Source: Sporosarcina ureae
GTDB taxonomy: Bacteria > Bacillota > Bacilli > Bacillales_A > Planococcaceae
Direction: 5' to 3'
Assembly (NCBI RefSeq): GCF_002101375.1
Contig: NZ_CP015207.1
Location: forward strand, 186,001-250,000
DNA: 64,000 bases
Shown: in pieces, positions 34,684-43,785 of the stretch
How the letters are laid out: the number at the start of each line of letters is the position of its first letter
Position numbering within the stretch: position 1 is the first letter of the stretch
The notes under the pieces: model-generated
The model's database searches: none
Seen by the model: the letters and a program-made list of their open reading frames with translations, nothing else
What the model was told of the DNA's origin: nothing
Program-made: the position numbers and the translations under genes

Positions 34684-36180
34684 TTATAAAGTAATTTCTT
34701 TTAACACAACTTCTTTCGCTTTCAGCAATTGTGGGTCATCTTTTTTCATTTTGTCCCGTAATTTCTGCATTAAGCCGACCGTTGTATCTCCAGTCAAGAT
34801 GCCTGTCTGCTCTAGTGACAGATCTTTCTGCAACGTTTTAACAGCTTCTGCTGTATCCGCGTCATAAAGACCATCTGCTTCTCCTGGGTCATACCCTACA
34901 GCTTCTAGCATTTCTTCTGCCGCTTGTACGGAAGGAGAAACGGTACCTTCGTCCATCTCTTCAGATGAATCAAGGAAAGGTAGTGACGCATACGAAGGAT
35001 AAGGTACTTTAACGTCAGGCTCGATCCCTTTTTTATGGATCCAGTTGCCGTCTGGAGTTAACCATTTCGCTGTCGTCAATTTCAAGTTGGAACCATCCGG
35101 TAATTGGGTAGGTGTTTGAACCGTCCCTTTACCAAACGTCTTGACGCCGACAATCGGAATACCTGCAGCTTCTTTTAACGCACCCGCTAAGATCTCAGAC
35201 GCGGACGCACTGCCCTCATCTACGATCAATGCGACTGGGACCGTTACTTTCTGTCCGTTAGAAGAAGGATACGCTTCCGGTGTCTTGCCTTTTTCTTCCG
35301 TTTGGAATAAGATTTTGCCGTCCGGAACGAACAAATCGGAAATATCGATAGCACCGCTTAAGATGCCGCCTGGATTTTGACGCACGTCAATCAGTACGCC
35401 TTCCATTCCTTTATCGGTCATTTCATTCAGCGCTTCGAGCAATTCTTCATACGTATGTTCTGAAAACGATGTGATATTAATATGAGCGATGTTGTCGTCG
35501 AGCATTTCAGCGTATACCGTATTGATCGGAATCACGTCACGAACAATCTTGACGTCAAAGGGATCGGATTTTTCGCCGCGTCGTACAGACAATGTCACCG
35601 TCGACCCCTTTTCTCCACGGATGAGCAATACCGCTTCCGATGAAGACAAACCTTGTATGCTTTCGCCATCGACCGACAATACGGTATCATTCGGTAATAA
35701 ACCTGCCTTTTCAGCAGGAGAGTTTTTTATCGGTGAAACGATACTAATATAGCCGTTGGACTCTTGAATTTCTGCACCGATTCCTTCAAAACTCGAAGAA
35801 ATGCTTTCATTCAATTGCTTGGCTTCTTTTTCATTTAGATAATCAGAGTACGGATCACCCAAGGAATCGACCATTCCGTTGATCGCGCCGTCAATGACGA
35901 CTTGATCATCTACATCGTCAAAATAACTTTCTTTCAGTTGATCATATGCCTCATACAGTTTCTTGAACTCTTTTCGTTCCATACCTACTTGATTCGGTTT
36001 GACGACTTCTACTACTTTTTCGTCTCCGACTGTCAGTGCCACGAAGGTAACGGCGGCTGTCGCTAGCACAAGGAAAAAAATGAGCATGATCAGAGAAAAC
36101 GGTTTGATCCGAATATAGCGAGCAGGTTTCGGCGCTTCCGGTTGTGGTTTCCCGTTCTCATGCGAATCGTTTTCGTTCAT
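34684..36180 (-). CDS. S41 carboxyl-terminal processing protease with PG-binding domain
   Basis: The protein is 498 residues from the ATG at 36180 with AGGGAGA upstream. A cytoplasmic tail and one membrane helix (about 26-50, LIMLIFFLVLATAAVTFVAL) anchor it outside. Then come a PDZ domain (GIGAEIQESNGYISIVSPI to LLPNDTVLSVDGESIQG), the S41 catalytic core with the serine in VDEGSASASEILAGALKEA and the lysine in VKTFGKGTVQTP, and a C-terminal peptidoglycan-binding domain (GYDPGEADGLYDADTAEAVKTLQ). This is the CtpA/CtpB architecture of Bacillus. CtpB cleaves SpoIVFA in sporulation, but which paralogue this is cannot be decided. Confidence 0.92.
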   Translation of the reverse strand: MNENDSHENGKPQPEAPKPARYIRIKPFSLIMLIFFLVLATAAVTFVALTVGDEKVVEVVKPNQVGMERKEFKKLYEAYDQLKESYFDDVDDQVVIDGAINGMVDSLGDPYSDYLNEKEAKQLNESISSSFEGIGAEIQESNGYISIVSPIKNSPAEKAGLLPNDTVLSVDGESIQGLSSSEAVLLIRGEKGSTVTLSVRRGEKSDPFDVKIVRDVIPINTVYAEMLDDNIAHINITSFSEHTYEELLEALNEMTDKGMEGVLIDVRQNPGGILSGAIDISDLFVPDGKILFQTEEKGKTPEAYPSSNGQKVTVPVALIVDEGSASASEILAGALKEAAGIPIVGVKTFGKGTVQTPTQLPDGSNLKLTTAKWLTPDGNWIHKKGIEPDVKVPYPSYASLPFLDSSEEMDEGTVSPSVQAAEEMLEAVGYDPGEADGLYDADTAEAVKTLQKDLSLEQTGILTGDTTVGLMQKLRDKMKKDDPQLLKAKEVVLKEITL

Positions 36181-36204
36181 GGTCTCCCTACTTTCCATAT
36201 CCCT

Positions 36205-36236
36205 GCAAAAGACCGCTGCCAAGAGCGGTCTTTTGC
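36205..36236 (-). terminator. terminator of deoD
   Basis: GCAAAAGACCGCT and AGCGGTCTTTTGC form a 13-bp perfect stem between deoD and the protease gene; the A/T arms suit either strand. Confidence 0.88.
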
Positions 36237-36254
36237 AAGTTTCTATCTATTCTA

Positions 36255-36959
36255 TTATTCAGCAATGGCTGCGTCTAGCGCGACTTCGATCATTTCGTTG
36301 AATGTCGTTTGACGCTCTTCAGGCGTGGTAATTTCTCCTGTTAAGATGTGGTCACTTACTGTCAGAACAGCGAGTGCTTGACGGCCATAACGAGCTGCTA
36401 GCGTATATAGGGCTGCGGCTTCCATTTCGACCGCCAATACTCCATGACGCGCTAATTTTTCATGCTGAGCGTCTTCATTATAGAAGAAGTCTTCTGTGTA
36501 GACGTTTCCTACTTGTAAATGCAAGCCTTTTTCTTTCCCTGCATTATACGCTTTCATCAATAAATCAAAGTTTGCGATCGGCGCAAAGCGAATCGGACCG
36601 AATGTGACGTCGTTTAGTGATGAGTTTGTTGTCGCGCCTTGTGCAAGGATGACGTCACGTACTTTTACGTCTTTCTGAATCGCGCCACATGTGCCAACGC
36701 GGATCAATTTCTGAACGCCAAACTCTTGCATTAACTCTGTTACGTAGATAGAAATAGACGGCACGCCCATGCCAGTACCTTGTACGGAAATACGTTTGCC
36801 TTTATATGTTCCCGTAAAGCCAAACATGTTCCGTACCTCGTTGTACTGTACAACGTCTTCTAAAAATGTTTCTGCGATATACTTCGCGCGTAATGGATCT
36901 CCTGGAAGAAGAACCGTTTCTGCGATATCGCCTGGTTTTGCATCAATATGTATACTCAT
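36255..36959 (-). CDS. deoD: purine nucleoside phosphorylase, DeoD-type
   Basis: The protein is 234 residues. Motifs: the start [29 protein letters not shown] (phosphate loop), [36 protein letters not shown], the base-binding end [19 protein letters not shown], and [11 protein letters not shown] with the catalytic Asp. It cleaves purine (deoxy)ribonucleosides by phosphorolysis in salvage and is a hexamer in known relatives. It is monocistronic, with terminators on both sides. Confidence 0.97.
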   Translation of the reverse strand: MSIHIDAKPGDIAETVLLPGDPLRAKYIAETFLEDVVQYNEVRNMFGFTGTYKGKRISVQGTGMGVPSISIYVTELMQEFGVQKLIRVGTCGAIQKDVKVRDVILAQGATTNSSLNDVTFGPIRFAPIANFDLLMKAYNAGKEKGLHLQVGNVYTEDFFYNEDAQHEKLARHGVLAVEMEAAALYTLAARYGRQALAVLTVSDHILTGEITTPEERQTTFNEMIEVALDAAIAE

Positions 36960-37036
36960 CTTTTTTCAGCCTCATTTCACTAATTTGTTATTATCATACA
37001 GTGAATAATGGCGAGATGCAATGAAACCCTCGCCAT

Positions 37037-37261
37037 TTATCTGCTGCAAAGCTCTTGATAGATGGCGTATATTTCATCAAACGTAGTAGAACGTAAATGA
37101 TCATCCGCCATGTCCTCTACGTAACGCGACAATGAATCGAAATCCTCTTCATCTTTTGGGAAACCGGCATCGAGAAACATCCTCTCTGCAAACAATGCCT
37201 TGACATCGTCTTTTTCACCGCCACGATAACGTAGTGCGAAATGGTAAAAGGATCGATCCAT
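37037..37261 (-). CDS. yozE: YozE family (UPF0346) protein
   Basis: The protein is 74 residues, the family length, from the ATG at 37261, which has AAGGAAGG upstream; a GTG three codons earlier overlaps that site. The sequence DRSFYHFALRYRGG and the C-terminal TFDEIYAIYQELC match the SAM-like helical family. Function is unknown. It directly follows msrB (15 bp), as in B. subtilis neighbourhoods, so it is probably the last gene of ypmR-ypmS-msrA-msrB-yozE. Confidence 0.88.
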   Translation of the reverse strand: MDRSFYHFALRYRGGEKDDVKALFAERMFLDAGFPKDEEDFDSLSRYVEDMADDHLRSTTFDEIYAIYQELCSR

Positions 37262-37276
37262 CGTCGTCACCTTCCT

Positions 37277-37702
37277 TCATTCAAATAACCCTTTGTATTC
37301 TTCATAGCCTTCTTTTTCTAAATCACTCACCGGAACGAAACGTAATGCGGCGGAGTTGATGCAATAGCGCAAGCCGCCTTGTTCTGGTGGTCCGTCTGGG
37401 AAGACATGTCCTAAGTGAGAATCCGCTGTCTTACTACGTACTTCTGTGCGGCGCATGCCGTGAGCTGTATCGAAATGCTCCGTAACTTCCACGGCTTCGA
37501 TCGGCTTCGTGAAGCTTGGCCATCCACAGCCCGCGTCGTATTTATCGTTTGAACTGAATAACGGCTTACCTGACACGATGTCTACATAGATTCCCTCTTC
37601 AAAGTGTGCGTCATATTCATTACGAAATGGTGGCTCCGTGCCATTTTCTTGCGTCACATGATACTGCATCTCTGTTAATTCAGAACGTAAGTCTTTTTTC
37701 AT
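37277..37702 (-). CDS. msrB: peptide-methionine (R)-S-oxide reductase
   Basis: The protein is 141 residues from the ATG at 37702, whose first base is the last base of the msrA stop (TGATG), so translation is coupled; a five-residue longer form is possible. It has [35 protein letters not shown] and the catalytic cysteine in [13 protein letters not shown]. The CxxC zinc pairs of some MsrBs are not present. It reduces methionine-R-sulfoxide in proteins using thioredoxin. It works with MsrA for the other epimer. Confidence 0.95.
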   Translation of the reverse strand: MKKDLRSELTEMQYHVTQENGTEPPFRNEYDAHFEEGIYVDIVSGKPLFSSNDKYDAGCGWPSFTKPIEAVEVTEHFDTAHGMRRTEVRSKTADSHLGHVFPDGPPEQGGLRYCINSAALRFVPVSDLEKEGYEEYKGLFE

Positions 37703-38229
37703 CAACGATTCCCCCAATTCTTTTCGATAAATCCTGCGCGTCCTGATCCGACAGTGTAACGTGCATAGTGGTCTGGGTTCTTTTCGTAATACTGCTGGTG
37801 ATAGTCTTCGGCGGGATAGAATATTTCCGCAGGGAAAATATCCGTCACGATAGGCGCACTAAACTTGCCGCTATCTTGTAAAGCTTGCTTGGAACGTTGT
37901 GCTGCTTGCTGTTGCTCGTTAGAGTGTGTATAGATCGCTGATTTATACGATTCGCCACGGTCATGGAACTGGCCGCCTGCATCAGTAGGATCAATCACTT
38001 GCCAGAAAACATTCAATAATTCTTCGTAACTAATGACACTATCGTCGAATTCGATCTCTACAGCTTCTCTGTGACCGGTTGTATTGGAACAAACTTCTTT
38101 GTATGTTGGATTGACAGTATGCCCGCCCGTATAACCACTCGTAACCGAATGCACTCCATTGTATTGGTCAAATGGTTTAACCATACACCAGAAGCACCCA
38201 CCTGCGAAAGTTGCATGTTGTGTTGCCAT
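37702..38229 (-). CDS. msrA: peptide-methionine (S)-S-oxide reductase
   Basis: The protein is 175 residues. The catalytic motif GGCFWCM lies at residues 10-16, close behind the N-terminus, followed by [38 protein letters not shown], the MsrA hallmark. The ATG follows AAGGAGGGCAACGACT. It repairs methionine-S-sulfoxide. Only the catalytic cysteine and one other Cys (in VCSNT) are visible, so the resolving cysteine differs from E. coli MsrA. Confidence 0.96.
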   Translation of the reverse strand: MATQHATFAGGCFWCMVKPFDQYNGVHSVTSGYTGGHTVNPTYKEVCSNTTGHREAVEIEFDDSVISYEELLNVFWQVIDPTDAGGQFHDRGESYKSAIYTHSNEQQQAAQRSKQALQDSGKFSAPIVTDIFPAEIFYPAEDYHQQYYEKNPDHYARYTVGSGRAGFIEKNWGNR

Positions 38230-38243
38230 AGTCGTTGCCCTCC

Positions 38244-38828
38244 TTAGTTTTTCGGTATCAATACTTCTAATATAATCTCATCTTGCGCTAAATTCACTTC
38301 TTTTGCCTTCACTTGGAAGTCACCCGAAAGCGGCAAGTCCTTCAAATTGATGAATATTTCTTCTTCTTTCGGTCGCACGACCATCCATGACGGAAGCTCT
38401 ACCGAATTCTTCAGTAATTTCAGTACCGTGGAAGGTGGGATATTCAACTGTCCTAATTCCATAGACGATTGTTTAAGGATTAAGTTTCCGTCTTCTCGTA
38501 CGACTGGGTCAAAATGCATCGCGAGCGGTAATGTATGCGAGAATACCGTGAGTTCGGACGTCAACAATACATCGTCACGCATTTCTAGTTCTACTGGCAA
38601 CGTGCCTTTAACGGCTTTTCTAATATACGTGTTCGCAATGCCTTCAAAATTGTCTTTCGTTGTATTTAGTGCCATCGTATAGCCTTTCTCTTCTACTGCT
38701 TGGTCTTTCGGAAGAGCTGGAGAAGCGGTGGTGCCACTGATGAGGATTATAAGCCCCACGAACCCTGCCGCAACTATTCCTGCCAGACCGAAAAATGCTA
38801 TTTTCCAACTATTCATCTTGTACTTCAC
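38244..38828 (-). CDS. ypmS: YpmS family protein (DUF2140)
   Basis: The protein is 194 residues starting at GTG, which overlaps the stop of ypmR (GTGA); an ATG four codons later (38816) also has GGAG suitably placed. One N-terminal membrane helix (IAFFGLAGIVAAGFVGLIILIS) anchors an extracytoplasmic, beta-rich domain typical of YpmS/DUF2140, ending VKAKEVNLAQDEIILEVLIPKN. The function is unknown; the fixed pairing with the GDSL lipoprotein YpmR suggests a joint envelope task (inference). Confidence 0.88.
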   Translation of the reverse strand: MKYKMNSWKIAFFGLAGIVAAGFVGLIILISGTTASPALPKDQAVEEKGYTMALNTTKDNFEGIANTYIRKAVKGTLPVELEMRDDVLLTSELTVFSHTLPLAMHFDPVVREDGNLILKQSSMELGQLNIPPSTVLKLLKNSVELPSWMVVRPKEEEIFINLKDLPLSGDFQVKAKEVNLAQDEIILEVLIPKN

Positions 38829-39628
38829 TCCACTTCCAGGTCAACCGCTGAACAGCCTTTAATTTCTCTTACAAATCGCTCTTCCATCAAATCATACCCT
38901 TTACTGTTCGGATGGAAGAAGTCTGTGTGATAAACCAGGTTTTCATTCGAATCAAATAAATCTTTTACCGGAACAAAGCAGGCCATGCCGTCTTGTTCCA
39001 CTTGTTCTTCTATCGAGCGGTTCCAGTCTGCGATAATGTCTTCAAACTCCTGTACTTCGTCTGTCACGACGGAGAAAGGATTGTAGAGACCCGCCACGAT
39101 GATCGGTGCATCCGGGTTATAGAGGCGCAAAATCTCAAACAGTTCTTCAATTCTTGTTTCGAATTTACCCAGCGCCTTATAAAAATCAGACATTTTCATC
39201 TGCATGAAATTACCTTTGACGACTTTCATGATGTCATTGCCACCAATCGTAAAGACAATATAATCTGCCTGAATGACCGCTTCCTGCACTTCTTCATCTT
39301 GCAATTGCTTTAAAAACTGGTCGCTTCGCCGTCCGCGTTTTGCTAAATTTATGGCGTCCACTTCCATAATGCCTTTCCATTGTTCCATGTCCGACGTCAA
39401 ACGGCCAAAATATCCGCCTTCTTTCCGTTCATCCCCGACTCCTTGGGTTAATGAATCACCTAGCCCTAACACGTTTATACGTTTAGGGATGAATGATTCC
39501 GGCACAATAAACGGATCGAACGCAACGTTTTCACGTTCCGCAAACGTCGTCTCTTTTTTGCTGAATGGGACCTGGCACCCTGCTAAGAACAATGAGAAGA
39601 CGAGACTCAGCACTAGCATTCTTCTCAT
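38825..39628 (-). CDS. ypmR: SGNH/GDSL hydrolase lipoprotein (YpmR-like)
   Basis: The protein is 267 residues. A signal peptide ends in the lipobox LFLAGC (Cys18). The esterase blocks follow: block I VLGLGDSLTQGVGD, the Gly in KRGRRSDQFLKQL, block III FTIGGNDIMKV and the terminal DFFHPNSKGYDLMEERF with catalytic Asp/His. Members deacetylate or cleave lipids or wall polymers on the cell surface. It is the first gene of the ypmR-ypmS-msrA-msrB-yozE string, with 25 bp separating it from the DegV gene upstream. Confidence 0.92.
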   Translation of the reverse strand: MRRMLVLSLVFSLFLAGCQVPFSKKETTFAERENVAFDPFIVPESFIPKRINVLGLGDSLTQGVGDERKEGGYFGRLTSDMEQWKGIMEVDAINLAKRGRRSDQFLKQLQDEEVQEAVIQADYIVFTIGGNDIMKVVKGNFMQMKMSDFYKALGKFETRIEELFEILRLYNPDAPIIVAGLYNPFSVVTDEVQEFEDIIADWNRSIEEQVEQDGMACFVPVKDLFDSNENLVYHTDFFHPNSKGYDLMEERFVREIKGCSAVDLEVE

Positions 39629-39653
39629 AATCTCATATCCTTTATAGTTAGTA

Positions 39654-40490
39654 TCACTCGGTGTAATACATGAATCCGATCGCGCCTTCTCCAGTATGGG
39701 TACTGACGATCGGAGTCGTAAATGTCAGCATCACTTGAATGCCCATCTCTTCGATCTTACTTTTTAGCGGTTCCGCCATTGCCAGACCGTTTGCATGGGC
39801 GATTCCGACACTACGAATTACTTTCCCTGCTGTTTCTTTCTTAAACTCGTCAAACAAATAAGAGACTACTTGTTTATGGCTGCGCACCTTCGCGACCGGC
39901 GTATACACCCCGTCCTTCAGTGACGCGATAGGCTTGATGTTCATAAGGGAGCCAAACATCGCTTTCCCTTTGCCAATTCGTCCGCCTTTCACCATATTAT
40001 CGAGAACATCCACCACGACGTATAAAGAGGAACGTTTTCGTACACTATCAAGTTCCTCCACGATTTCTGCTACCGACTTGCCTTCTTCGGCCAGTCGGCA
40101 TGCTTCAAGCACTTGGAAAGACAGGGCGTGTGAAATATACATTGAGTCGATGACCGTAACGTCTGCGTTTGACGCATGAGCTGCCGTTTCCGCAGATTTC
40201 ACCGTCCCGCTCATGCCACCCGTCATATGGATCGAAATAATTTGTGATCCATCCGCTCCCAGTTCATCATACAGGTTCTGGAATACGCCGACTGCCGGCT
40301 GTGAACTTTTCGGTAATTCTTTTGCATCGCGCATTAAGTCGAGAAATTCTTCCGGTTGGATTTCTACGCCGTCAATATAAGACTTGTCATTGATGGTCAG
40401 TGTTAGAGGTACAACATGGATATTGTATTGAGCAATCAGTTCATCCGATAGTTCTGCAGTGGAATCCGTGACGATATGAATTTTTTTCAT
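39654..40490 (-). CDS. DegV family fatty-acid-binding protein (FakB-like)
   Basis: The protein is 278 residues. It carries the DegV fold signatures VTDSTAELSDELI at the N-terminus, SSQPAVGVFQNLYDEL, the fatty-acid-head contacts HMTGGMSGTVKSAETAA, and VDVLDNMVKGGRIGKGKAMFGSLMNIKPI. DegV/FakB proteins carry fatty acids for phosphorylation by FakA (family knowledge). The ATG follows GAAGGAGATAGAAATC. It sits upstream of ypmR in the same direction, the arrangement also found in B. subtilis-like genomes. Confidence 0.92.
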   Translation of the reverse strand: MKKIHIVTDSTAELSDELIAQYNIHVVPLTLTINDKSYIDGVEIQPEEFLDLMRDAKELPKSSQPAVGVFQNLYDELGADGSQIISIHMTGGMSGTVKSAETAAHASNADVTVIDSMYISHALSFQVLEACRLAEEGKSVAEIVEELDSVRKRSSLYVVVDVLDNMVKGGRIGKGKAMFGSLMNIKPIASLKDGVYTPVAKVRSHKQVVSYLFDEFKKETAGKVIRSVGIAHANGLAMAEPLKSKIEEMGIQVMLTFTTPIVSTHTGEGAIGFMYYTE

Positions 40491-40572
40491 GATTTCTATC
40501 TCCTTCGCGTGTGGCTTTCTGCGATTTTTTTCGCTGTGTTTGATATAGTGTATTGCAGGAGGTGCTGCAAGA

Positions 40573-41208
40573 ATGGAAGAAGCATTCGATTACAAAAATC
40601 TGCATGAAGAACGCTGGAATGCAATTACGCATGCCATCGGGTTCTTACTCAGCATACCTGCATTAGTCTTGCTGATCTTAAAAGGCGTGAAACAAGGCAC
40701 GGGAATCGCTATAACGAGCTTTACCATATTCGGCGTGTCCATGTTGTTATTGTTCCTCGCCAGTACGCTACTACATAGTATGCCTGTGAAATTGAAATCG
40801 TTTTTTGCGATTCTTGACCATTCCGCTATCTATGTACTGATCGCCGGAACCTATACGCCGTTTTTGCTCGTCACTTTAAAAGGTGCACTCGGTTGGACGT
40901 TATTCGGCATCATCTGGGGAATGACCTTGTTCGGCATATTGTTCAAGATCTTTTATATTCACCGCTTCGCCAAACTATCACTCGCCCTCTATCTCATTAT
41001 GGGCTGGCTCATCGTGTTAGCGATTAAACCGTTATATAACGCACTGCCGCCACAAGGGCTATGGTTGCTCGTGATTGGTGGGTTGTTCTATACAGCAGGA
41101 GCGTACTTCTTCATGTCACGCCGTGTACCGTACAATCACGCAATCTGGCACCTGTTCGTTATGGCGGGCAGCACATCGATATTCTTTAGCGTTCTTCTCT
41201 ATGTATAG
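40573..41208 (+). CDS. trhA: hemolysin III / TrhA family membrane protein
   Basis: The protein is 211 residues with seven membrane helices, the PAQR-like fold. The ATG follows CAGGAGGTGCTGCAAGA. Motifs: EERWNAITHAIGFLLSIPAL, FLASTLLHSMP and LDHSAIYVLIAGTYTPFLL, then HRFAKLSLALYLIMGW and NHAIWHLFVMAGS with the metal-binding histidines. TrhA was linked to membrane energetics/fluidity in Bacillus rather than true haemolysis. A hairpin overlaps its end, and it converges on folA. Confidence 0.93.
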   Translation: MEEAFDYKNLHEERWNAITHAIGFLLSIPALVLLILKGVKQGTGIAITSFTIFGVSMLLLFLASTLLHSMPVKLKSFFAILDHSAIYVLIAGTYTPFLLVTLKGALGWTLFGIIWGMTLFGILFKIFYIHRFAKLSLALYLIMGWLIVLAIKPLYNALPPQGLWLLVIGGLFYTAGAYFFMSRRVPYNHAIWHLFVMAGSTSIFFSVLLYV

Positions 41209-41226
41209 GGGAGAACGTTATTTTTT
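41189..41226 (+). terminator. terminator overlapping the end of trhA
   Basis: GCGTTCTTCTC and GGGGAGAACGTT form a stem with two wobble/mismatch pairs, followed by T6. It overlaps the last codons of trhA and the end of folA. Confidence 0.72.
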
Positions 41227-41697
41227 ATCCCAAATTTGGTAGGTATAGGCGGTGCCGTCTTCTGCATAATGTGGCTCCGACTTGCTTATCAATGCGTAGT
41301 CTTCTTCGTATGCTGGAAAGAATGTGTCACCCGGGTAATGTTTCTCGATGACGGTAACATACAACCTGTCTGCATCTTCCATCGACATCTTGAAAATCTC
41401 CGCACCGCCGATGACCATCACTTCGTCCGCATAGTCTTTTGCAAGTTGCACGGCGCTTTCCATATCATGAACGACCGTGACGCCGTCTGCTTGATAGTCT
41501 GTATTGCGCGTGATGACAATATTTAATCGACCTTTTAACGGACGACCAATCGATTCGAACGTTTTGCGTCCCATAACGATCGCCTTGCCCATCGTTTTCT
41601 CTTTAAAGTATTGAAGTTCTTCCGGAATATACCATGGCATCTCATTGTCCTTGCCGATGACTCGGTCCAGATCATGTGCCACCAATAATGAAATCAT
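41218..41697 (-). CDS. folA: dihydrofolate reductase
   Basis: The protein is 159 residues. The ATG follows AAGGAGGGCATACA. Motifs: LVAHDLDRVIGKDNEMPWYIPEEL (Trp/Pro of the M20-like loop and substrate carboxylate in E/D27 region), VMGRKTFESIGRPL and VIGGAEIFKM. It reduces dihydrofolate made by ThyA to tetrahydrofolate using NADPH. It starts 12 bp after thyA, a translationally linked pair common in Firmicutes. No resistance-type substitution can be judged without an alignment. Confidence 0.96.
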   Translation of the reverse strand: MISLLVAHDLDRVIGKDNEMPWYIPEELQYFKEKTMGKAIVMGRKTFESIGRPLKGRLNIVITRNTDYQADGVTVVHDMESAVQLAKDYADEVMVIGGAEIFKMSMEDADRLYVTVIEKHYPGDTFFPAYEEDYALISKSEPHYAEDGTAYTYQIWDKK

Positions 41698-41709
41698 TGT
41701 ATGCCCTCC

Positions 41710-42651
41710 TTATACTGCGATCGGCGCTTTAATTCTCGGATGTGGATCATAGCCTTCAATCGAAATATCCTCTACCGTCAAATCAAAGATCGATCGACCG
41801 TCGTAATTCACATGTAATGTCGGTAATTCTTTCGGCTCTCTCGCTAATTGCTCGTGCACTTGATCAATATGGTTCTGATACAAGTGTGCGTCACCTAATG
41901 TATGGACGAATTCGCCTACTTCTAAACCACATTCATACGCAATTAAATGAATGAGTAATGCATAAGACGCGATATTGAACGGAACACCTAGGAAGACGTC
42001 CGCACTGCGTTGATAGAGTTGGCATGATAACTTGCCGTCCGCCACGTAGAACTGAAACAGTAAGTGGCATGGCGGCAGTGCCATCTCGTCGACTTCTGCC
42101 GGGTTCCACGCTGTGACAATGTGACGACGCGAGTCAGGATTGTTTTTGATGCTGTCGATCACTTGTGCCAGCTGATCGATGACTCCGCTATCACTGTCCC
42201 ACGCTCGCCATTGTTTGCCGTAGACGGGTCCGAGATCACCGTGCTGTTTCGCAAATTCTTCATCTGCTAAAATTTTCTCTTTAAATAAAGCGAGTTCCGC
42301 TTTGTAAACCTTCGCGAACTCTTCATCTTGTAGTACACGGCGACCAAAATCGGTCATATCCTCTCCTGTATACGCCGCACTTTCTACATACCGTTCAAAT
42401 GCCCACTCATCCCAAATTCCATTACGTTCCTGTATCAACGTACGGATATTGGTATCTCCTTTAATAAACCATAGTAATTCTGAGACAATCAAACGAAACG
42501 CCGTCTTTTTTGTCGTGACTAAAGGAAATCCTTGCGCTAAGTCAAAACGCATCTGATAACCAAAGACACTGTATGTCCCCGTACCCGTACGATCTCCCTT
42601 TTTCGTTCCTGTATCCAGAATATGTTGACATAGATCTAAATATTGCTTCAT
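41710..42651 (-). CDS. thyA: thymidylate synthase
   Basis: The protein is 313 residues, longer than E. coli ThyA (264) because of an insertion at about 90-140 ([20 protein letters not shown] and [12 protein letters not shown]). This longer form is known from Staphylococcus and the B. cereus group. The start is [15 protein letters not shown] behind GAGGGAGC. Catalytic Cys lies in [31 protein letters not shown] and [14 protein letters not shown] bind dUMP. It makes dTMP from dUMP and methylene-tetrahydrofolate and is cotranscribed with folA. Confidence 0.97.
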   Translation of the reverse strand: MKQYLDLCQHILDTGTKKGDRTGTGTYSVFGYQMRFDLAQGFPLVTTKKTAFRLIVSELLWFIKGDTNIRTLIQERNGIWDEWAFERYVESAAYTGEDMTDFGRRVLQDEEFAKVYKAELALFKEKILADEEFAKQHGDLGPVYGKQWRAWDSDSGVIDQLAQVIDSIKNNPDSRRHIVTAWNPAEVDEMALPPCHLLFQFYVADGKLSCQLYQRSADVFLGVPFNIASYALLIHLIAYECGLEVGEFVHTLGDAHLYQNHIDQVHEQLAREPKELPTLHVNYDGRSIFDLTVEDISIEGYDPHPRIKAPIAV

Positions 42652-42700
42652 GCTTCAAGCTCCCTCTTCTGAAATTACACTCATTATAACATTAAGACGA

Positions 42701-42754
42701 CAAAACACACCACGAAAGGGCTGATTAAAAAAGCCCGTTCGGTGGTGTGTTTTT
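42701..42754 (-). terminator. long hairpin terminator, probably for a short minus-strand transcript
   Basis: ACACACCACGAAAGGGCT pairs with AGCCCGTTCGGTGGTGTGT (one bulge) around an A-rich loop. A/T tracts on both sides would allow termination in either direction. No known gene ends here from the left: thyA starts at 42651 and points away. It therefore most likely ends a minus-strand RNA coming from about 42963. Confidence 0.65.
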
Positions 42755-42900
42755 CGACCGGTATTCACTGCTCGTCGTATAGGGTTATTTTTTCAAATGT
42801 CGCCTTTGCCTATAGCGTGTAGCATACACGAAAATTCTTCTGCGCTCAGTAGGATACAGTGGCTTTCTATAGATCAGCAATAAATGATTAAAAAATCTTT

Positions 42901-42963
42901 TCAAACTTCCATGCCGGGAATTAAAGGGTCATCGTTTTTCATTTGAGTATGTATTGGTTGCAT
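42901..42963 (-). CDS. candidate 20-residue micro-protein
   Basis: ATG at 42963 preceded by AAAGGGGAATTTTC, a strong site with good spacing. The frame reads MQPIHTQMKNDDPLIPGMEV then TGA. It is hydrophilic with no signal. The transcript would end at the hairpin 42701-42754. I do not recognise the sequence; it could also be a chance frame or the 5' part of a regulatory RNA. Confidence 0.4.
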   Translation of the reverse strand: MQPIHTQMKNDDPLIPGMEV

Positions 42964-43019
42964 GAAAATTCCCCTTTATGAACACACTAGATGTGAAGTA
43001 ATCATAAGGAGGAAAATAC

Positions 43020-43520
43020 ATGAAAAAAACAACATGGTTCATGATGGTTCTTTTAGCTGCACTGGTCGTGATGGGTTGCGGAACAAAAAATGATAACACG
43101 GCGCCCGTTGACGAAAACACTACTACAAATGAAACACCCAATGAGACTGTTGACGAAAACGTTTCAACTCCTAGTACCCATGAGACCAAGGTAGAGTTGG
43201 CTGATGAAGCCGCAGACAAAATTACTGAACTGACAGAAGTGGATAGTGCCACTGTATTGGTTACGGATCATAACGCGTATGTTGCGGTTGTCTCAAAAGA
43301 TACGGCAATGAAAGAAGCGACAAAAGAGCTGGAAGATAAAATCGCGGAAAAAGTTCGTTCTTCTAATTCGGCTATTGAAAATGTCTACGTTTCCCTTAAT
43401 CCAGACTTCGTAGATAGAATGACCGGTTATAGGGAGAAAATTAACGCGGGCGAGCCAGTAGAAGGATTCTTCGATGAGTTTTCGGAAGCAATGAAACGCG
43501 TATTTCCTGATGCACGATAA
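43020..43520 (+). CDS. YhcN/YlaJ family lipoprotein
   Basis: The protein is 166 residues. The ATG follows AAGGAGGAAAATAC. A lipobox LVVMGC (Cys20) is followed by an Asn/Thr/Glu-rich linker (about 22-58), and then the YhcN/YlaJ domain: LADEAADKITELTEVDSATVLVTDHNAYVAVV, SIENVYVSLNPDFVDRMTGY-like segments and an amphipathic C-terminus with FFDEFSEAMKRVFPDAR. These lipoproteins occur in forespore or spore inner membrane of Bacillus and aid germination or outgrowth (family knowledge). A perfect palindromic terminator follows at 43686-43715. Confidence 0.9.
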   Translation: MKKTTWFMMVLLAALVVMGCGTKNDNTAPVDENTTTNETPNETVDENVSTPSTHETKVELADEAADKITELTEVDSATVLVTDHNAYVAVVSKDTAMKEATKELEDKIAEKVRSSNSAIENVYVSLNPDFVDRMTGYREKINAGEPVEGFFDEFSEAMKRVFPDAR

Positions 43521-43685
43521 TATTTCGACGATGCTGAAAAAGACGTAATTCTGTTAGCTAGTGTATGTCGGCTAAAAAATAAACATCTCTCTATCATTGG
43601 AAAAAAGCGGCCGACCCAAAATTTACCACGTTTATTAATCACACTACTCGCCTACACTGTCAGTACACTACATGGTGAGTGTACG

Positions 43686-43715
43686 AGGTCACTGAACTAG
43701 TTCAGTGACCTTTTT
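43686..43715 (+). terminator. palindromic terminator after the YhcN-like gene
   Basis: AGGTCACTGAAC and GTTCAGTGACCT overlap in a perfect 26-bp palindrome, then TTT. Confidence 0.85.
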
Positions 43716-43785
43716 ACATTCACCTATTTAGAACCAGAGCATAAAATAAATAGGAATGCTGTTTATTATGAAAGGAGTGAGTTCA

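Noticed and set aside
37007-37037. Hairpin AATGGCGAG/CTCGCCATT at the end of yozE as a terminator
   Set aside because: Good stem but a long loop and no U-tract on the minus strand; not strong enough to list.
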